From Watersipora subatra (lineage: Eukaryota; Bryozoa; Gymnolaemata; Cheilostomatida; Watersiporidae): a stretch of 64,000 bases of DNA. This document shows, in pieces, positions 1-11,200 of the stretch. Under the pieces are notes generated by a model. That model did not search any database. It was not told the origin of the DNA and saw only the letters and a program-made list of their open reading frames with translations. Every line of letters begins with the position of its first letter. Positions within the stretch are counted from its first letter, which is position 1. The DNA is taken from positions 46,099,772-46,163,771 of the forward strand of contig NC_088714.1 in NCBI RefSeq assembly GCF_963576615.1, in the 5' to 3' direction. Both the position numbers and the translations under genes were made by a program.

Positions 1-45
1 GTGGGCAGTATCGGAGATGAATCACCAGCATGGCCTGTAGTAGAA

Positions 46-530
46 ATATAGGTATATAACATAGGTATATAACAGGGGTGTATAACAAATGTATATAACA
101 GAGGTATATAACAAAGGTATATAACAGAGGCATGAAAGAGCTATATAACGGATGTATATAACGGAGGTACATAACGGAGGTACATAACGGATGTATATAA
201 CGGAGGTATATAACGGAGGTACATAACGGAGGTATATAACGGGAGTATATAACGGAGGTATATAACGGAGATATATAACGGAGGTATATAACGGAGGTAC
301 ATAACGGAGGTATATAACGGAGGTGTATAACGGAGGTGTATAACGGAGGTATATAACGGAGGTATATAACGGTGGTACATAACGGAGGTACATAACGGGG
401 GTATATAACGGAGGTATATAACAGAGGTACATAACGGATGTATATAACGGAGGTACATAACGGAGGTACATAACGGAGGTATATAACGTAGGTATATAAC
501 GGAGGTATATAACAGAGGTATATAAAAGAG
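46..530. repeat. 13-bp minisatellite array
   Basis: Roughly 37 head-to-tail copies of a 13-bp unit, consensus ATAACGGAGGTAT, with C/T variation at the last base (tac/tat) and A or T changes inside the GGAGG core. The unit has no stop codon on the minus strand, and 13 bp times 3 makes a 39-nt coding period, so long minus-strand reading frames run through it (about 190 codons, a repeated 13-residue YTSVIYLRYVPPL-type block). I read these as a by-product of the repeat, not as a gene. The edges degrade gradually. Confidence 0.95.
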
Positions 531-1458
531 GTTTCAAAAGTACACAGTCTAGGCTATAGAGGATCACCAGTTGCAAATGGGTCATAAACTGTATTACCAA
601 TTTACAATTTCAACCATGAGAACAGTTTTCAAAATAAAAAACTATATAGCAGATGAACCACTAATCTGTTTTCAGGTAAAGCAACAAAGAACCAGCGATT
701 TTGATTACAGTTCTACTACGGCATACGAGTGCCCCCAACATAGGGGAAATTTAAAACGCAAGCAAAATTTTGAGCATGTTTTGTCTTGAGATATGAGACA
801 AAATTGAGAAACGAGCATGCGAGACGGTTCTTGTTGCGGCCATTATATTAGATGACAGTACAAAAACAGCATCGCTCAGCCGTTCTCGCCAGAACAGTTT
901 GAAAGTTTTCAAAAAGGGAAAGCGAGGCAAAAAGAGACAAACAGGAAAAAGATAATAAAAAATGAAAGCAAAGACAAAATTGGAACTATTTTTAGTGTAA
1001 GATTAAAATTTATTTTAAAGTGTGTGCTTATTATTCATTGAATTAAGTCTAAAAGTTCACATTTTGTTAATGTCACAAAAGTGCACCGTACCGAATGTGA
1101 CGCTGCCAAGTCTCTCTCACACCGCCGTTAGCTGCTATGTGTCTTGAAAGTAAGAATTACATACAGCACTAATGCACATGGGTCTTAATATTATTAATAA
1201 TCAATTGTAATGTTCCAACATAAACGATGTAAAAAAGAGATGTGATTTGTTAGGATTTCCTACAATAGGCAGAACAAAAAACTATGTATGCTATTTAATT
1301 GCCACCTTTTAAACATGGTAACCTGGAAGGACGATGTCCATGTTATGGTCTAGTAGAGACATTTCAAACACTCACACCACATCAAACTGTATGGTTTGGC
1401 AGAAGCGGAGCTCAATCGCAACTACCAACTACGTTTTAAACAAGTTCATCTCACATAC
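531..1458. other. no gene seen
   Basis: AT-rich unique-looking sequence. A 72-codon plus-strand frame at 571-789 starts at TTG and shows no recognisable motif. No splice-paired exon was found with confidence. Confidence 0.5.
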
Positions 1459-1510
1459 CAGAGAAAACCCTCCTCGGAGACCTTGATCTAGATTGATGAG
1501 GAACTGGTTT
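1459..1510 (-). CDS. candidate 52-nt exon downstream of the coiled-coil gene
   Basis: On the minus strand a strong acceptor (pyrimidine run ending GCTTTTTGCAG) is followed by 52 nt and a strong donor CTCTG|GTATGTG. One frame reads NQFLINLDQGLRGGFSL and leaves phase 0; another reads a serine/arginine-rich peptide. It lies 3' of the 5294-5030 exon on the same strand. If that exon uses an internal CAC|GTATGG donor (phase 2), this exon continues the protein in the NQFLINLDQ frame. The link is inference; the splice signals are seen. Confidence 0.35.
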
Positions 1511-1779
1511 CTGCAAAAAGCCTGACTGTCCTCCGACATCTACGTCATAACTGAAACAACGCAGCAAAATAACAACACAATAAAAACCACCAAATGAGCA
1601 ATAACAAAAGAATTCTATTCAAGTCAGCAAAGCCAAGTTCAGCCCTACACTGACATATGGCGTTGATCAGTTACATATTTACTTTGAAATGTGAAAACAT
1701 CACGCGTTGGAGCAAATATTCTTAAAAGAATTCATTAGTACTCAGTCAGTCGAGCGTGTCTTGCGAGACCAACAGGCAG

Positions 1780-2010
1780 GCAATCTAATACCTAGATTAA
1801 AACCTCTATTTGAGCGCCTTGGCCTTAGCTTTTCAATCCTTCCCTTATAGTGGCCTTCTATTAGAGATGACGTTTAAATAGAGGCTGCCACTGTATTTTT
1901 CCGACTAGCTGGTCATAATCTTGGAATTTTACCCATTTACAGGCGAAGCCAGACCAATGACGCCTATACTTTGCGCTCTCCTTTGAACAGAGCGACATTA
2001 ATAACATTGG
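1780..2010 (+). repeat. dispersed repeat family G, copy 1
   Basis: Shares a series of blocks with 60740-60980: a CCTTCCCTTATAGTGG-like start, 'caaatagaggctg', then GGCGAAGC..., 'CCTATACTTTGCGCTCTCCTTTG' and an 'AGAGCGACATTA' end. No ORF. The second copy begins at a TTAA followed by CCCTTCCC, which recalls the TTAA-flanked MITEs here, but no complete terminal repeats were found. Confidence 0.55.
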
Positions 2011-2111
2011 CCTAGGCTATTTTACTAAACCGTTTTACATATACCTCAAATTATCAGACCGAGTTAAACACAGGCCTACTTTTGGGTAAAACATCTTAGG
2101 TTGATACAATA

Positions 2112-2848
2112 CAGTGTGCACTTGGTTGCGATGATCTTGTTATACGATTTATTTGCTTATGATGTCACACGACGTTTTTTGTTCTTGCCATACGCCATTT
2201 TTTATTCATATGACATCAACAAAAAATTTTCTCAAAATTAAACGTGGACAGTTGGTGTGCTGAATACGCGGAAATAACGAAGATGCCGAGATCCTATTCA
2301 CCGAAATCCCTCCCGAAACACCTGAAAGAGATATGATGCTCGCTCCATCTCAGTTCGGAACTATGCGTTATAAATTATTGTGAAAACGAAACCGGAAACA
2401 GGTAGGTGACCAATTTTAGTTGATCAGAAAGCTGAAGTTGTAGTCAAGAATACATAGTAAAACTTAGCTTTAAAAATGCGTTTAGTAAGCTAAATTCATA
2501 CAAGTTAAATTCAACATTTATGTTATCCATCTGTCTCAAAGGTAAGAAGTCACGTGCTGTACATCAATGTACAATACGGCACATACGTACATTGGCACGT
2601 ACTGCACATCGTACATTGTAATGTTAAATTTTATTGTAGATCATAACCACTAAATACAGGGATAGTTACTAAGATTAACATATTATTTTGTTACTAATTT
2701 TTAATATGTACAGTACATCAATAAAGTTTAAAATGACTTTTACCAGGTGGTGTGTGCATTAGATAGTTTCTATACCCAGCTATACGACATTTTCGCCTTA
2801 CGATGCAAACTTTGGAACGAATTAAAATCGTATAGCGAGGGATAATTG
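2112..2848 (+). mobile_element. family A pogo/Tigger-like non-autonomous element, copy 1
   Basis: Starts CAGTGTGCAC after a TA and ends ...AGCGAGGGATAATTG before a TA. Internal blocks (TTATACGATTT, a 'TTGGTGTGCT' block, 'GAAAGAGA.ATGA', and a subterminal 'TTCGCCTTACGA...GGAACGAATTAAAATC') recur at 14931-15863, 31900-32262 (reverse) and 34446-34830. TA target and CAGT ends fit the Tc1/mariner pogo/Tigger group. No transposase is left. The middle holds a run of GTAC palindromes near 2555-2610. Confidence 0.6.
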
Positions 2849-3218
2849 TATTACATATTTCAACGACGTTGCTTTTAAAGTTTCAAGGAAAAAAAACGAA
2901 CAACTTTGGAATTAGAGAACGAACTTTGAGATCCCGTAAAAATGGCCGCTGCTGCATTACACGGTGTTCCTGCCGAGTATTCTGATCATTCATCAAAACA
3001 TTTTAACGTCATCAGATTAGGTTGTGAACCACACTATAAATGATTCTAAAGACGATGGATCGGATTTACCGGATTCACCGATGGATCGGTGACGTCGAAT
3101 AAGAATGTAGCTCTGATGATTGTGACGATCGATCTTCTCAGGTACACCGTCACTAGAACCGTGACTACTACTAGAGCAACAACGAATGAATTAATAGTTG
3201 ATGTAACCCAAGTCATTA

Positions 3219-3920
3219 TTAACCCTTTGGCTGGAGAACCGACCAAAATGTCGTTTATCGGATGCGTTGGAAAACAACATTTATGTTGCTTTCGGTAGAC
3301 GTTTATAAAGCTGTCGCCTAGTAACGTTAAACAAAGGATATGAACACTAGTAAGTTTTAAATATCATCAACAAAATATTAGCCGATGAATTACAATATCA
3401 AACGATTATCTGAGAGGCGTTACTCTGTGCTAAAAGCTTAATAAAAATCCCGCCTCCTTGGAAAGAATAAAAGTTAGAAAAACCAGTCAACATCGACTCG
3501 ACTTTCAAAACGGCAAAAAAAAAGGTTATTTGATCCTGCGATCGTTAGTGATTTTTTGACTGATCAGAATAAAAATAATTCAGATGAAAGTGATGTAAAC
3601 TTTTTGGACTTTTAATATACTTGGAATATACAGAGAAAAGGGATCGTTATGGTAGCTCGCACAGCTACATTATAGCATTTGACTCTACCGAAAGAAATGC
3701 TTCCAAGCATTTCATACAGGGACAATTGCACATGGTTGTATTTTTTTTGCAGTAGTAGTTATGTAAATGAATGTTTATGTACAAAATATTTTGTTCATAG
3801 AAATAAATTTAAGATTTGATCTATGAATGTTCATAAAATATCGACTTTGCTGAACTTTGAAAAATAAATTACATGACTTTCGGGTGTTTTTGCCGGGCTT
3901 TTACCCAGCCAAAGAGTTAA
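3219..3920. mobile_element. piggyBac-like MITE with TTAA duplication
   Basis: TTAA at 3219-3222 is followed by CCCTTTGGCTGG; the other end is CCAGCCAAAGAG followed by TTAA at 3917-3920, an 11-12 bp inverted repeat at the TTAA duplication. Length 702 bp. CCCTTT ends with TTAA target sites are typical of piggyBac superfamily elements. No transposase domain is visible. A short stretch near 3520-3610 has an acidic coding look but no supported ORF. Confidence 0.7.
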
Positions 3921-3949
3921 TGCCAGATGGTGAACAGTTTTTTACTGAT

Positions 3950-4340
3950 CACTTTCTATTATGGATAAACGTACATATACAAACTATATACAATTCAAAT
4001 GCATAGATGGCTTGCTGCAAATTAAAAGGCTTCTACTGTGAAGTTTTAAACAATTTTCATCAGATAGTATAGAGACTTTTCTATCACTCAAGATTGGTTT
4101 GTTGTTTTAGGTGGTGTGATTGCCAGGACGTTTTCAGATTAAAATTGACAAAACTTGATTGCTGTTTAAATGCTCAGAAGTAAAGACATCTTTTTCTTTT
4201 GAGCATTTTAACCAAGATCAAGTTTGCCGATTTTTCTTCAAGTTTATTCGAAAGTTAGCTCACTTTTCCCAGCTTTCGGAGGGCCATCGCTAAGCGGATG
4301 CTGGGTAAAATTTGATTTTTGCAAACCTTTAACTGTATTT
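3950..4340 (+). repeat. remnant of family B/C repeat
   Basis: Contains the shared core 'TATCACTCAAGATTGG...GGTGTGATTGCCAGGACGTTT' and continues into 'TTTCGGAGGGCCATCGCTAAGCGG', which recurs reverse-complemented inside the family B element at 57105-57782. No terminal repeats recognised. Confidence 0.55.
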
Positions 4341-4639
4341 ATCTATATATATATATTATAGATTCCATAATTCTTGAAGAGCAGTACTTTTTCTTTTCTG
4401 CAACATTTAGAAAGGATGTATGAGTACTGAACTTGAAGCCCTACACACTGATATAATCCTAGAAAGTGTATGACTAACATAGGAAGGTACTGAGTGAGAG
4501 ATGAAGAGAGGGTGGCTACTTTGCCATAGCCCATTTATCGTACGTATGTGACAGCATACAGCTATGCTCATAACTATGCTGCCACTGCCCCGTTGCAATT
4601 ATAAAGGATTTGCGTTAAACGAATGTTAGAGCAATTTTA

Positions 4640-4990
4640 AAGACATTTTCGTATCATTTGCGATTGTTTTTCGATGTTGTAAGGTGATCTGACTGCCAGG
4701 ATGTTTCAAGAATAAAATCCACAAAACGTAACCGCAGTTAAACGCACAGATCAAGCCTAATGTGTGGTTATGACATCTATAGTCGCATACTTTGCATAGT
4801 TGCGACTCAAACGCAATAGCTGATATCAACTATAGCAACTAGTGATATCATTTCAGACATCTCCTTCCGAGCAGTTTAAACTTGATTAAGTTTTGCAGAT
4901 GTTAATCTTATGTTAATCTTGAAAATCTGGCAGTCAGATTACCTCAAACATCAAAAACAATCGCAAATGATACAAAAATACGGATACTTT
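4640..4990. repeat. family C foldback element, copy 1
   Basis: Two inverted arms: 'TATCATTTGCGATTGTTTTT...GTGATCTGACTGCCAGGATG' at about 4650-4710 and its reverse complement at about 4910-4980 ('CTGGCAGTCAGATTACC...AACAATCGCAAATGATA'). Between them lies 'GATATCA' and 'CAATAGCTGATATCAAC'. The same arrangement occurs at 47930-48245 and, in part, at 52730-53150. No coding capacity. Confidence 0.65.
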
Positions 4991-5029
4991 CTGACAAAAT
5001 CTATTGAAATTTTTTTTGTATATTCATTT

Positions 5030-5294
5030 TTACGAGCAGACAAAATGAAAAGAACACAAGCCATACGTGGCATCAGAAGGAGGATAGTCAATGAGCGTCT
5101 GTTGGTGATGACCGCCGTCTTCTGTGGACTCTGGCGAAGACTTATCCAGCCACGATTCCACTGACATAGTTTTGTCCTGTATTTGAGAATCTAATGCCAA
5201 CTTAAGTTCTTGCAACTTCCGTTTTGACTTTTCAAATTCTGTCATCAACTCTCTGTGGTACTCTTTGGCTCGAGTGTACCTCCTAGCAAGGTCT
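5030..5294 (-). CDS. Exon: coiled coil and C-terminus of the SANTA-like gene
   Basis: Acceptor TTTTTGTTGCAG precedes 5294. The first base completes an AGA codon with the previous exon, then the exon reads DLARRYTRAKEYHRELMTEF and on through a Lys/Glu-rich helix to TAA at 5032-5030. A possible internal donor CAC|GTATGG after 'PPSDA' would remove the last ~13 residues (YGLCSFHFVCS region) and lead to the exon at 1510-1459. Confidence 0.7.
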
Positions 5295-8200
5295 CTGCAA
5301 CAAAAACATGCATAGATTACGTCTAATTAGGTATGTGTCACGCCACAATTGGTCCAACCTCGTTATGCATTAGTAATACAGTAATACAGTACGCGCAGAA
5401 TATCATAGATTTTGAGACCAGATTTGGAATCAGCGCATGTGAAATATGTATAAAACATTATTTTATTATATAATTTTTTACACTATTTCTGGTATTTTTA
5501 GTGGTTTCCGTCACCTTTTTCCATCGTTGCCGACGGCAGCCATGTTGGATTTGTCCCGCCCGCATGAGGATGAAATCTGACAAATATAAATTATTTTTAT
5601 GGAGAAAATACCTTAATAAGCATATATCAAGAGTTACATTGCCGAAAAATGAAAAAAAATTCGGGTTTTACGTGACGCTAAAATAGCTTAAATCTACAAA
5701 ACTTGCCAAAAAATAGGGCCCGCTGACTTACTTTAGCAACCTCTGACCCCAAATGACAGCCTCCGACAGACAAGTTTTTAAATGAAAATGATAGATCACA
5801 TGTGGAAGAAGACATAACTAAAAATTCAGATTTTTAGAAGACATAGTTTGAGATATTTGTTATCAAAAAACCTAAAAAATTCCGATTCGGAGTTGCCCCT
5901 CCTGAATGGCAAACTTTGGGGTGATGCCGGCAGCGCCACGAAATGTTTAGAGACTAAAATATTTGGATTTCCACCAAGTTTGACATGCTCTTTCACATAG
6001 GATTAGTTTTAATATCTGTGACGGGTCAGCACACACATTGGACCAGTCCCCATGGAATGGCCCTTATGTCATAGAGATTGTACACTATACGAACAGTGAA
6101 ATTCATGTGAATTACCTCATCCATTCCAAGATCTTTTCAAAGTCGCGCCTTTGGCCATGCAAAAAGGAAAAACTATACTGAACATTTCAATTTGTAGGCT
6201 GTACCATAGCTGCAGTATTATTGGTTTGCATAGACAACTTTTCTCCTTTTTTTGATCAATTTCCCTGGTTGTATAGACCATTATTGTGGTCATTTTACAA
6301 CAAGTAGATGGAAAACACACATCTTCGATATTAATTTGCAACGATTTGCTCATTTTTTCTAAACAGCAGTTTTTTTTCTGCAAAATAAAACTAATAACCA
6401 ATATTGTATACGCCTACAATAAAGCAAAAAATATTTTTGCTATAAAAAGTGCGGTCCTACTTAACTGTCTGCACCCTTGGGGGAGGATAGTTAGGATAAA
6501 AGATAACTTTTGACGATACTCCCAACTCATGACATTCAGATTGGTAAACCGATGCTGTAACACCTGCACCAATTGATCGCCTTCGAGCATTGATGAACAA
6601 CTGCGCATTACATGTTCTCTGTTTTGTTTGACACATATGACGATCTATCGCAACGAACTAGAATGTCATGGCTATACCATGACAAATATATATATAATAA
6701 TATATATATCTATTATATATATTATTATAATAGCTATACCCTAAATGCATATTACCCTATATACATACTCTCGCAAGTGTGACGAGATAGGTTACCATTC
6801 AAATCGAATTTGAGAACTCGGCCCCACTTGACGTTTTTTAGAATTTTTTCTATTAGTACGAAGCAAAAACTTCACATGAAATTTTTACGCTATCTAGAAT
6901 TTGAGTTATAGGAGGTATACGCTATAGAAGCATCTACTGTAGTAGAAAAGAAAAGCCAAACATGCTTACAGCATATTTATTTGTGCTTACGACAGAGAGG
7001 TGGTGCGTCAAAAGTAGTGTTGGCAAAACTAACAAAGATTGAGTTGTGTGCACATGCTCAAACTCATCTAACATTTTTTTGTTACTGCTCACTACAACGA
7101 CTCAGCATGCATTTCATCAGCAGATTGATTGACTAAATTGACCACTCAAGTCTATTGCTGATGGGTCAAGGTCTTAGCATTCATGACAAATTTAATGCGA
7201 GCTTCCGAAGCAGCACATAAGCTAGAAACGAATAAAATGGAATTGAACAATCCGATAAAAACTCAGCCAACTACAGAAGAGCAATTCACCACTCTGCTGA
7301 TAAAATAAATTATATATATATACAGTCATACTTCAACTTACGAGCTTAACGCGTTCCGAGACTGAGCTTGTATGTCAATTTACTCGCATGTTGGTGCAAT
7401 TCATTTATATATAGAACAATTAAATACATATTGATTGGTTTCCATACTCTAAAAGAAAAGCAAATAAAACACTCAAAACAAGATGTTGTAACAGAAAGAA
7501 CATGTTGGCTATTGTCCTTACGTACAACATGCTTTCAAAAAGCAACAAATAAAAAATAATTCAAGGAAATGTGATTAATTAAAATGTAAAATTAAATACA
7601 TACAATAGCAGTTAACACTCGCATTTGCCAGGGAGGGAGATATAAGTTATCCTTCGTTACAACAGTTGACTTTGATAAATTTAGATTTTATCAAAGTGTT
7701 AAAAGACAAACTTAGAAGCAAACCTAAAAGCAAACTTTCATTTTCAACTAAACGTAATTAAAATTTCTTCGGCGTTCATAGTTTGAAGTTTCTTGCTGGT
7801 TAGCGAGAAATTTTTCCTTTTTTCGCTTTCACGACTAGCCGGCCGTTTTAAGATAAACCTATCTAAGGACGTTTGCCTTTGTCGCCCTTGCAACATGTTG
7901 CGATTAGGACGAACACAGGTGTCGTCACAAATGGTTAACGCACGACCACTAGCCAACTTGTCCGAATGTCTATTAAACAGTTTGGATAGCTTGCGCCGGC
8001 CTTTTCACATAGCATCGTTTCAGTTACGCTGTCACCGGCCAATTGTTTGTCAAATGCCATCAGCGGTCGTGAAGATCGCTGCACCGTTTAGAAACTATGT
8101 TTAGTCCTTTTGCGAACTAAATGCCCTGAATATAATCCTTCTGTTTGATAATTATGAATGTATTTCTGTCATATTGCCGAGCTATCTGAATCACGCATAC

Positions 8201-11200
8201 ACATTTCGCATATTTTTCAACACTTTTCCGTTTAATATCGACTGTTATCATTTGCTTTTTCTTTGTATTATCTTTCATTTTACTGGCAAACTTTCGGTCT
8301 ACGCACAGTACTTTTAATTCACATAATTCCGCACAGAAAATCGTGCACAAAAAACACGGTACAACAGTATAACCTGAGCAGTTGAAAAATACAGAGTGAT
8401 GCTGTTCTAATAAAACACCTCCGGCATACTTGGCAACTGACTCAAGTGCTCGTATCTCAAACATGGCTCGTATGTTAGTGCTAAAACTTGCTTGAAAGCT
8501 GGCTCGTATCTCAAGTTTCTCGTACGTTGGAGCACTCGTAAGTTGAAGTATTACTGTATATAAATTGACATGCAAAATGTTGCTCACACAAAGGTAGGAC
8601 AATGATTGTAAACTTACATCTGAACCCATATGCCAAGTCAGCGAAAACAATTAGCAAATCTTTGATTCAAATCATGCTTTCCTAGTTGTGACAGGATTAC
8701 GCTTTGTCCAGTTAATAAAATAACTGCATTGACCTTTCAGCAAGTAGGTGGAGCTAAGAGTAACTAGCTTATTGTCCCAGTGTTGGCTACGAATAATAAC
8801 TACATATTTAGATATATAACACAATGGGAGCACGGGAGGGGGTAGCACACTCACTGCTTTCAAGGACTAAGTCTATAACTAGCTCTGCAGTGAAGTGAAG
8901 GCCTTCGTGAGCATGGCTGCGGCTGAGAGCGCTCGTAAAATTAAGTCTACTAGATTTGTTTTGATTGGTCAATTTCACTGCTTGCTTATTTGACTGAGAG
9001 AGCCATCTGCAGCCATCAAAAGAGCCACATATGGCTCGCGGAGCCATAGGTTCCCGACCCCGCACTAGACTGTCAGGGTACTTGACTCGTGTGTATATAT
9101 AATAGAGGTAACCCTATGCGTCGGTTTCTCTCCCAAGTGCAGCAAAAGAGAAAGCGATGTTTTAAGGCAGATTACGAGATTCTCGTTATTTAAATAGAAG
9201 ATAAGAACTTGCACCGACTTGACAATTTGCAATATTTGGATTTTTTACGTAGTATGAAACAAAAACTTTACATAAATTATTCACATCATACGGAATCTAG
9301 GTGAAAGGTTAACACCATAGGAGTGTACTGTACTTGTCAGTGGAAGAAACTACTATAGAGGAGATACTAAACAAGATGAGTTGATAAATAAGACTCACCT
9401 AACACCAGATGCATCGGCTGCCCTCACCCCTCGTGACCTCTCAAACGCACCATCCACTGTCACACTCTTCCTTGGAGAAATCTGATATGTCTGGTTTCTT
9501 TTTCGAGAGGATGGAATGGAACCGACTGGTTCAGATTCATCTAAGAGTTCCCTACAATGAATCAGGTGAGAATAAACTGCCACCCTTCATAAAGCTTTAT
9601 CAAGCGCTTCGCTAACATGGAATTGTTGTTTAGCAAACACCATACACTCTGCTTTATTGTTACTTGTTAAAAGCCATTTGATAACGCCTAAAAGGCCGAT
9701 TTTGAAATAAAATTGTAACTTTTGATCAATTTCTTTCTGAAAGGTAAGGTGATACCAGATTTTCACACAACTTTATATATAACGACAACTTATATTCCGA
9801 TTTATGTTCAAAGCAAATCCATATCAGTCTCACTCAGTCTATTTAGGCCATCTTGAAACATGAGGTAATCAGCACATTTTCATGCACATATGGATTCAGA
9901 GTTGCTTCCACTCTGAATCATAGAACTAAAACCTGAATGAACTTGACGCAGTTTCTCGTCGCTAAATTTTGTGCGAAGGCATTGGCTGTAAGGGTACTAT
10001 TTGACATCATAAAAACACCACTGCTGAGGAATCGCAATCGATAAAACTTGGCTATGTTTTCTCTAATGGAGAAAAACAAATTTCAGCGCACAACCACGCA
10101 GCTCTGCTACGAAAACGTTCTACTGTTACTCGCTACTGTTTCTGATTGACTGTCTGCCTTTACATTCACATTTACATGCCAAGGATAGGTTGATATTAGG
10201 AAGATGACGAAATAATTTCCATTTTAGTGCAACTAGTTGACTACGCATGAATCAAAAAGTGACTGTTACTCGAAAACGAGTCTGCTTTTACATCTTTTGT
10301 TTTAAGGTAAACAACATTGTTTTAACATAAACAATATTGGAATGATCTATAATGCAACTCCGAATCGTCGAAACAATAGGGTGCGAACTCGTCAGCAGCA
10401 GAAAACTCCCAACCTATTCAAAGTGTGGAAACACAGTGTATAATGGATTGCATATCATACAAGGTGTTTGTTAGCAGCAGTTCGAAATTTATAACAATTT
10501 CGGCTGACCAATTATTTGAACCAGAACAATTCTCCCTACTTCTAGATGGCAAATACAAGTAGTATGTGATATTAAAGTCCTGGCTTAACTCTTTCACTAC
10601 CACAAGCCAATGCATTGGCTCGAGTTAACTTCTCTTTGTGGCCAGAGGCCAATACATCGGCTTTTAAACAGTGCGTTAGCTTATTTAAAATTACTCAACT
10701 TCCGCTTTAGATAGACCAATAAGATCTGAACTCTATGAAAACAAGCTTATTGCTAACGATATAGACTAATCAGCAGGCCTCTCACTAGCGGCTTACTGAC
10801 TATCAAACAAAGTTCACGGCGGAAAAAGCACGGCTACAAAAGAATAACGCAATCGTTTACAGCTGTAGAACCTTCTAACATTCTTAGCGATTGCTCATGC
10901 TCATATGGGCTCAGAACTCCACATCGAGTGAGTATGACTCTTCTAGTGCATGTATTTCATGTGAAAAACTGTAATAGTAACCGAATATTATGGCGACAGT
11001 CAAAACATGACTATCAAAATTGCTGGCAAAATACAGTTAGTAGAGTTTGTAAAATTTGTCTTTTTTTACTGAAGTTGATTTAAAATTTTTCATCTATTTC
11101 CTAATAAAGTATCTTCTTTTCAACAACCTGTTTTTTAAATTGAGTGGACACCTTCATTCTTTCTCAAGCTATCACAAAATTAGTGGCATTATGTAAACTT

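Noticed and set aside
22-600. 190-codon minus-strand frame of YTSVIYLRYVPPL-like repeats
   Set aside because: Produced by the 13-bp minisatellite; opens at TTG, other frames are open too, and nothing marks it as translated.
9395-9583. Free-standing 62-codon minus ORF
   Set aside because: It is an internal exon: AG acceptor at 9552 and GTGAGT donor at 9398 cut it to 153 nt, and the remaining codons at the 5' end are intron.
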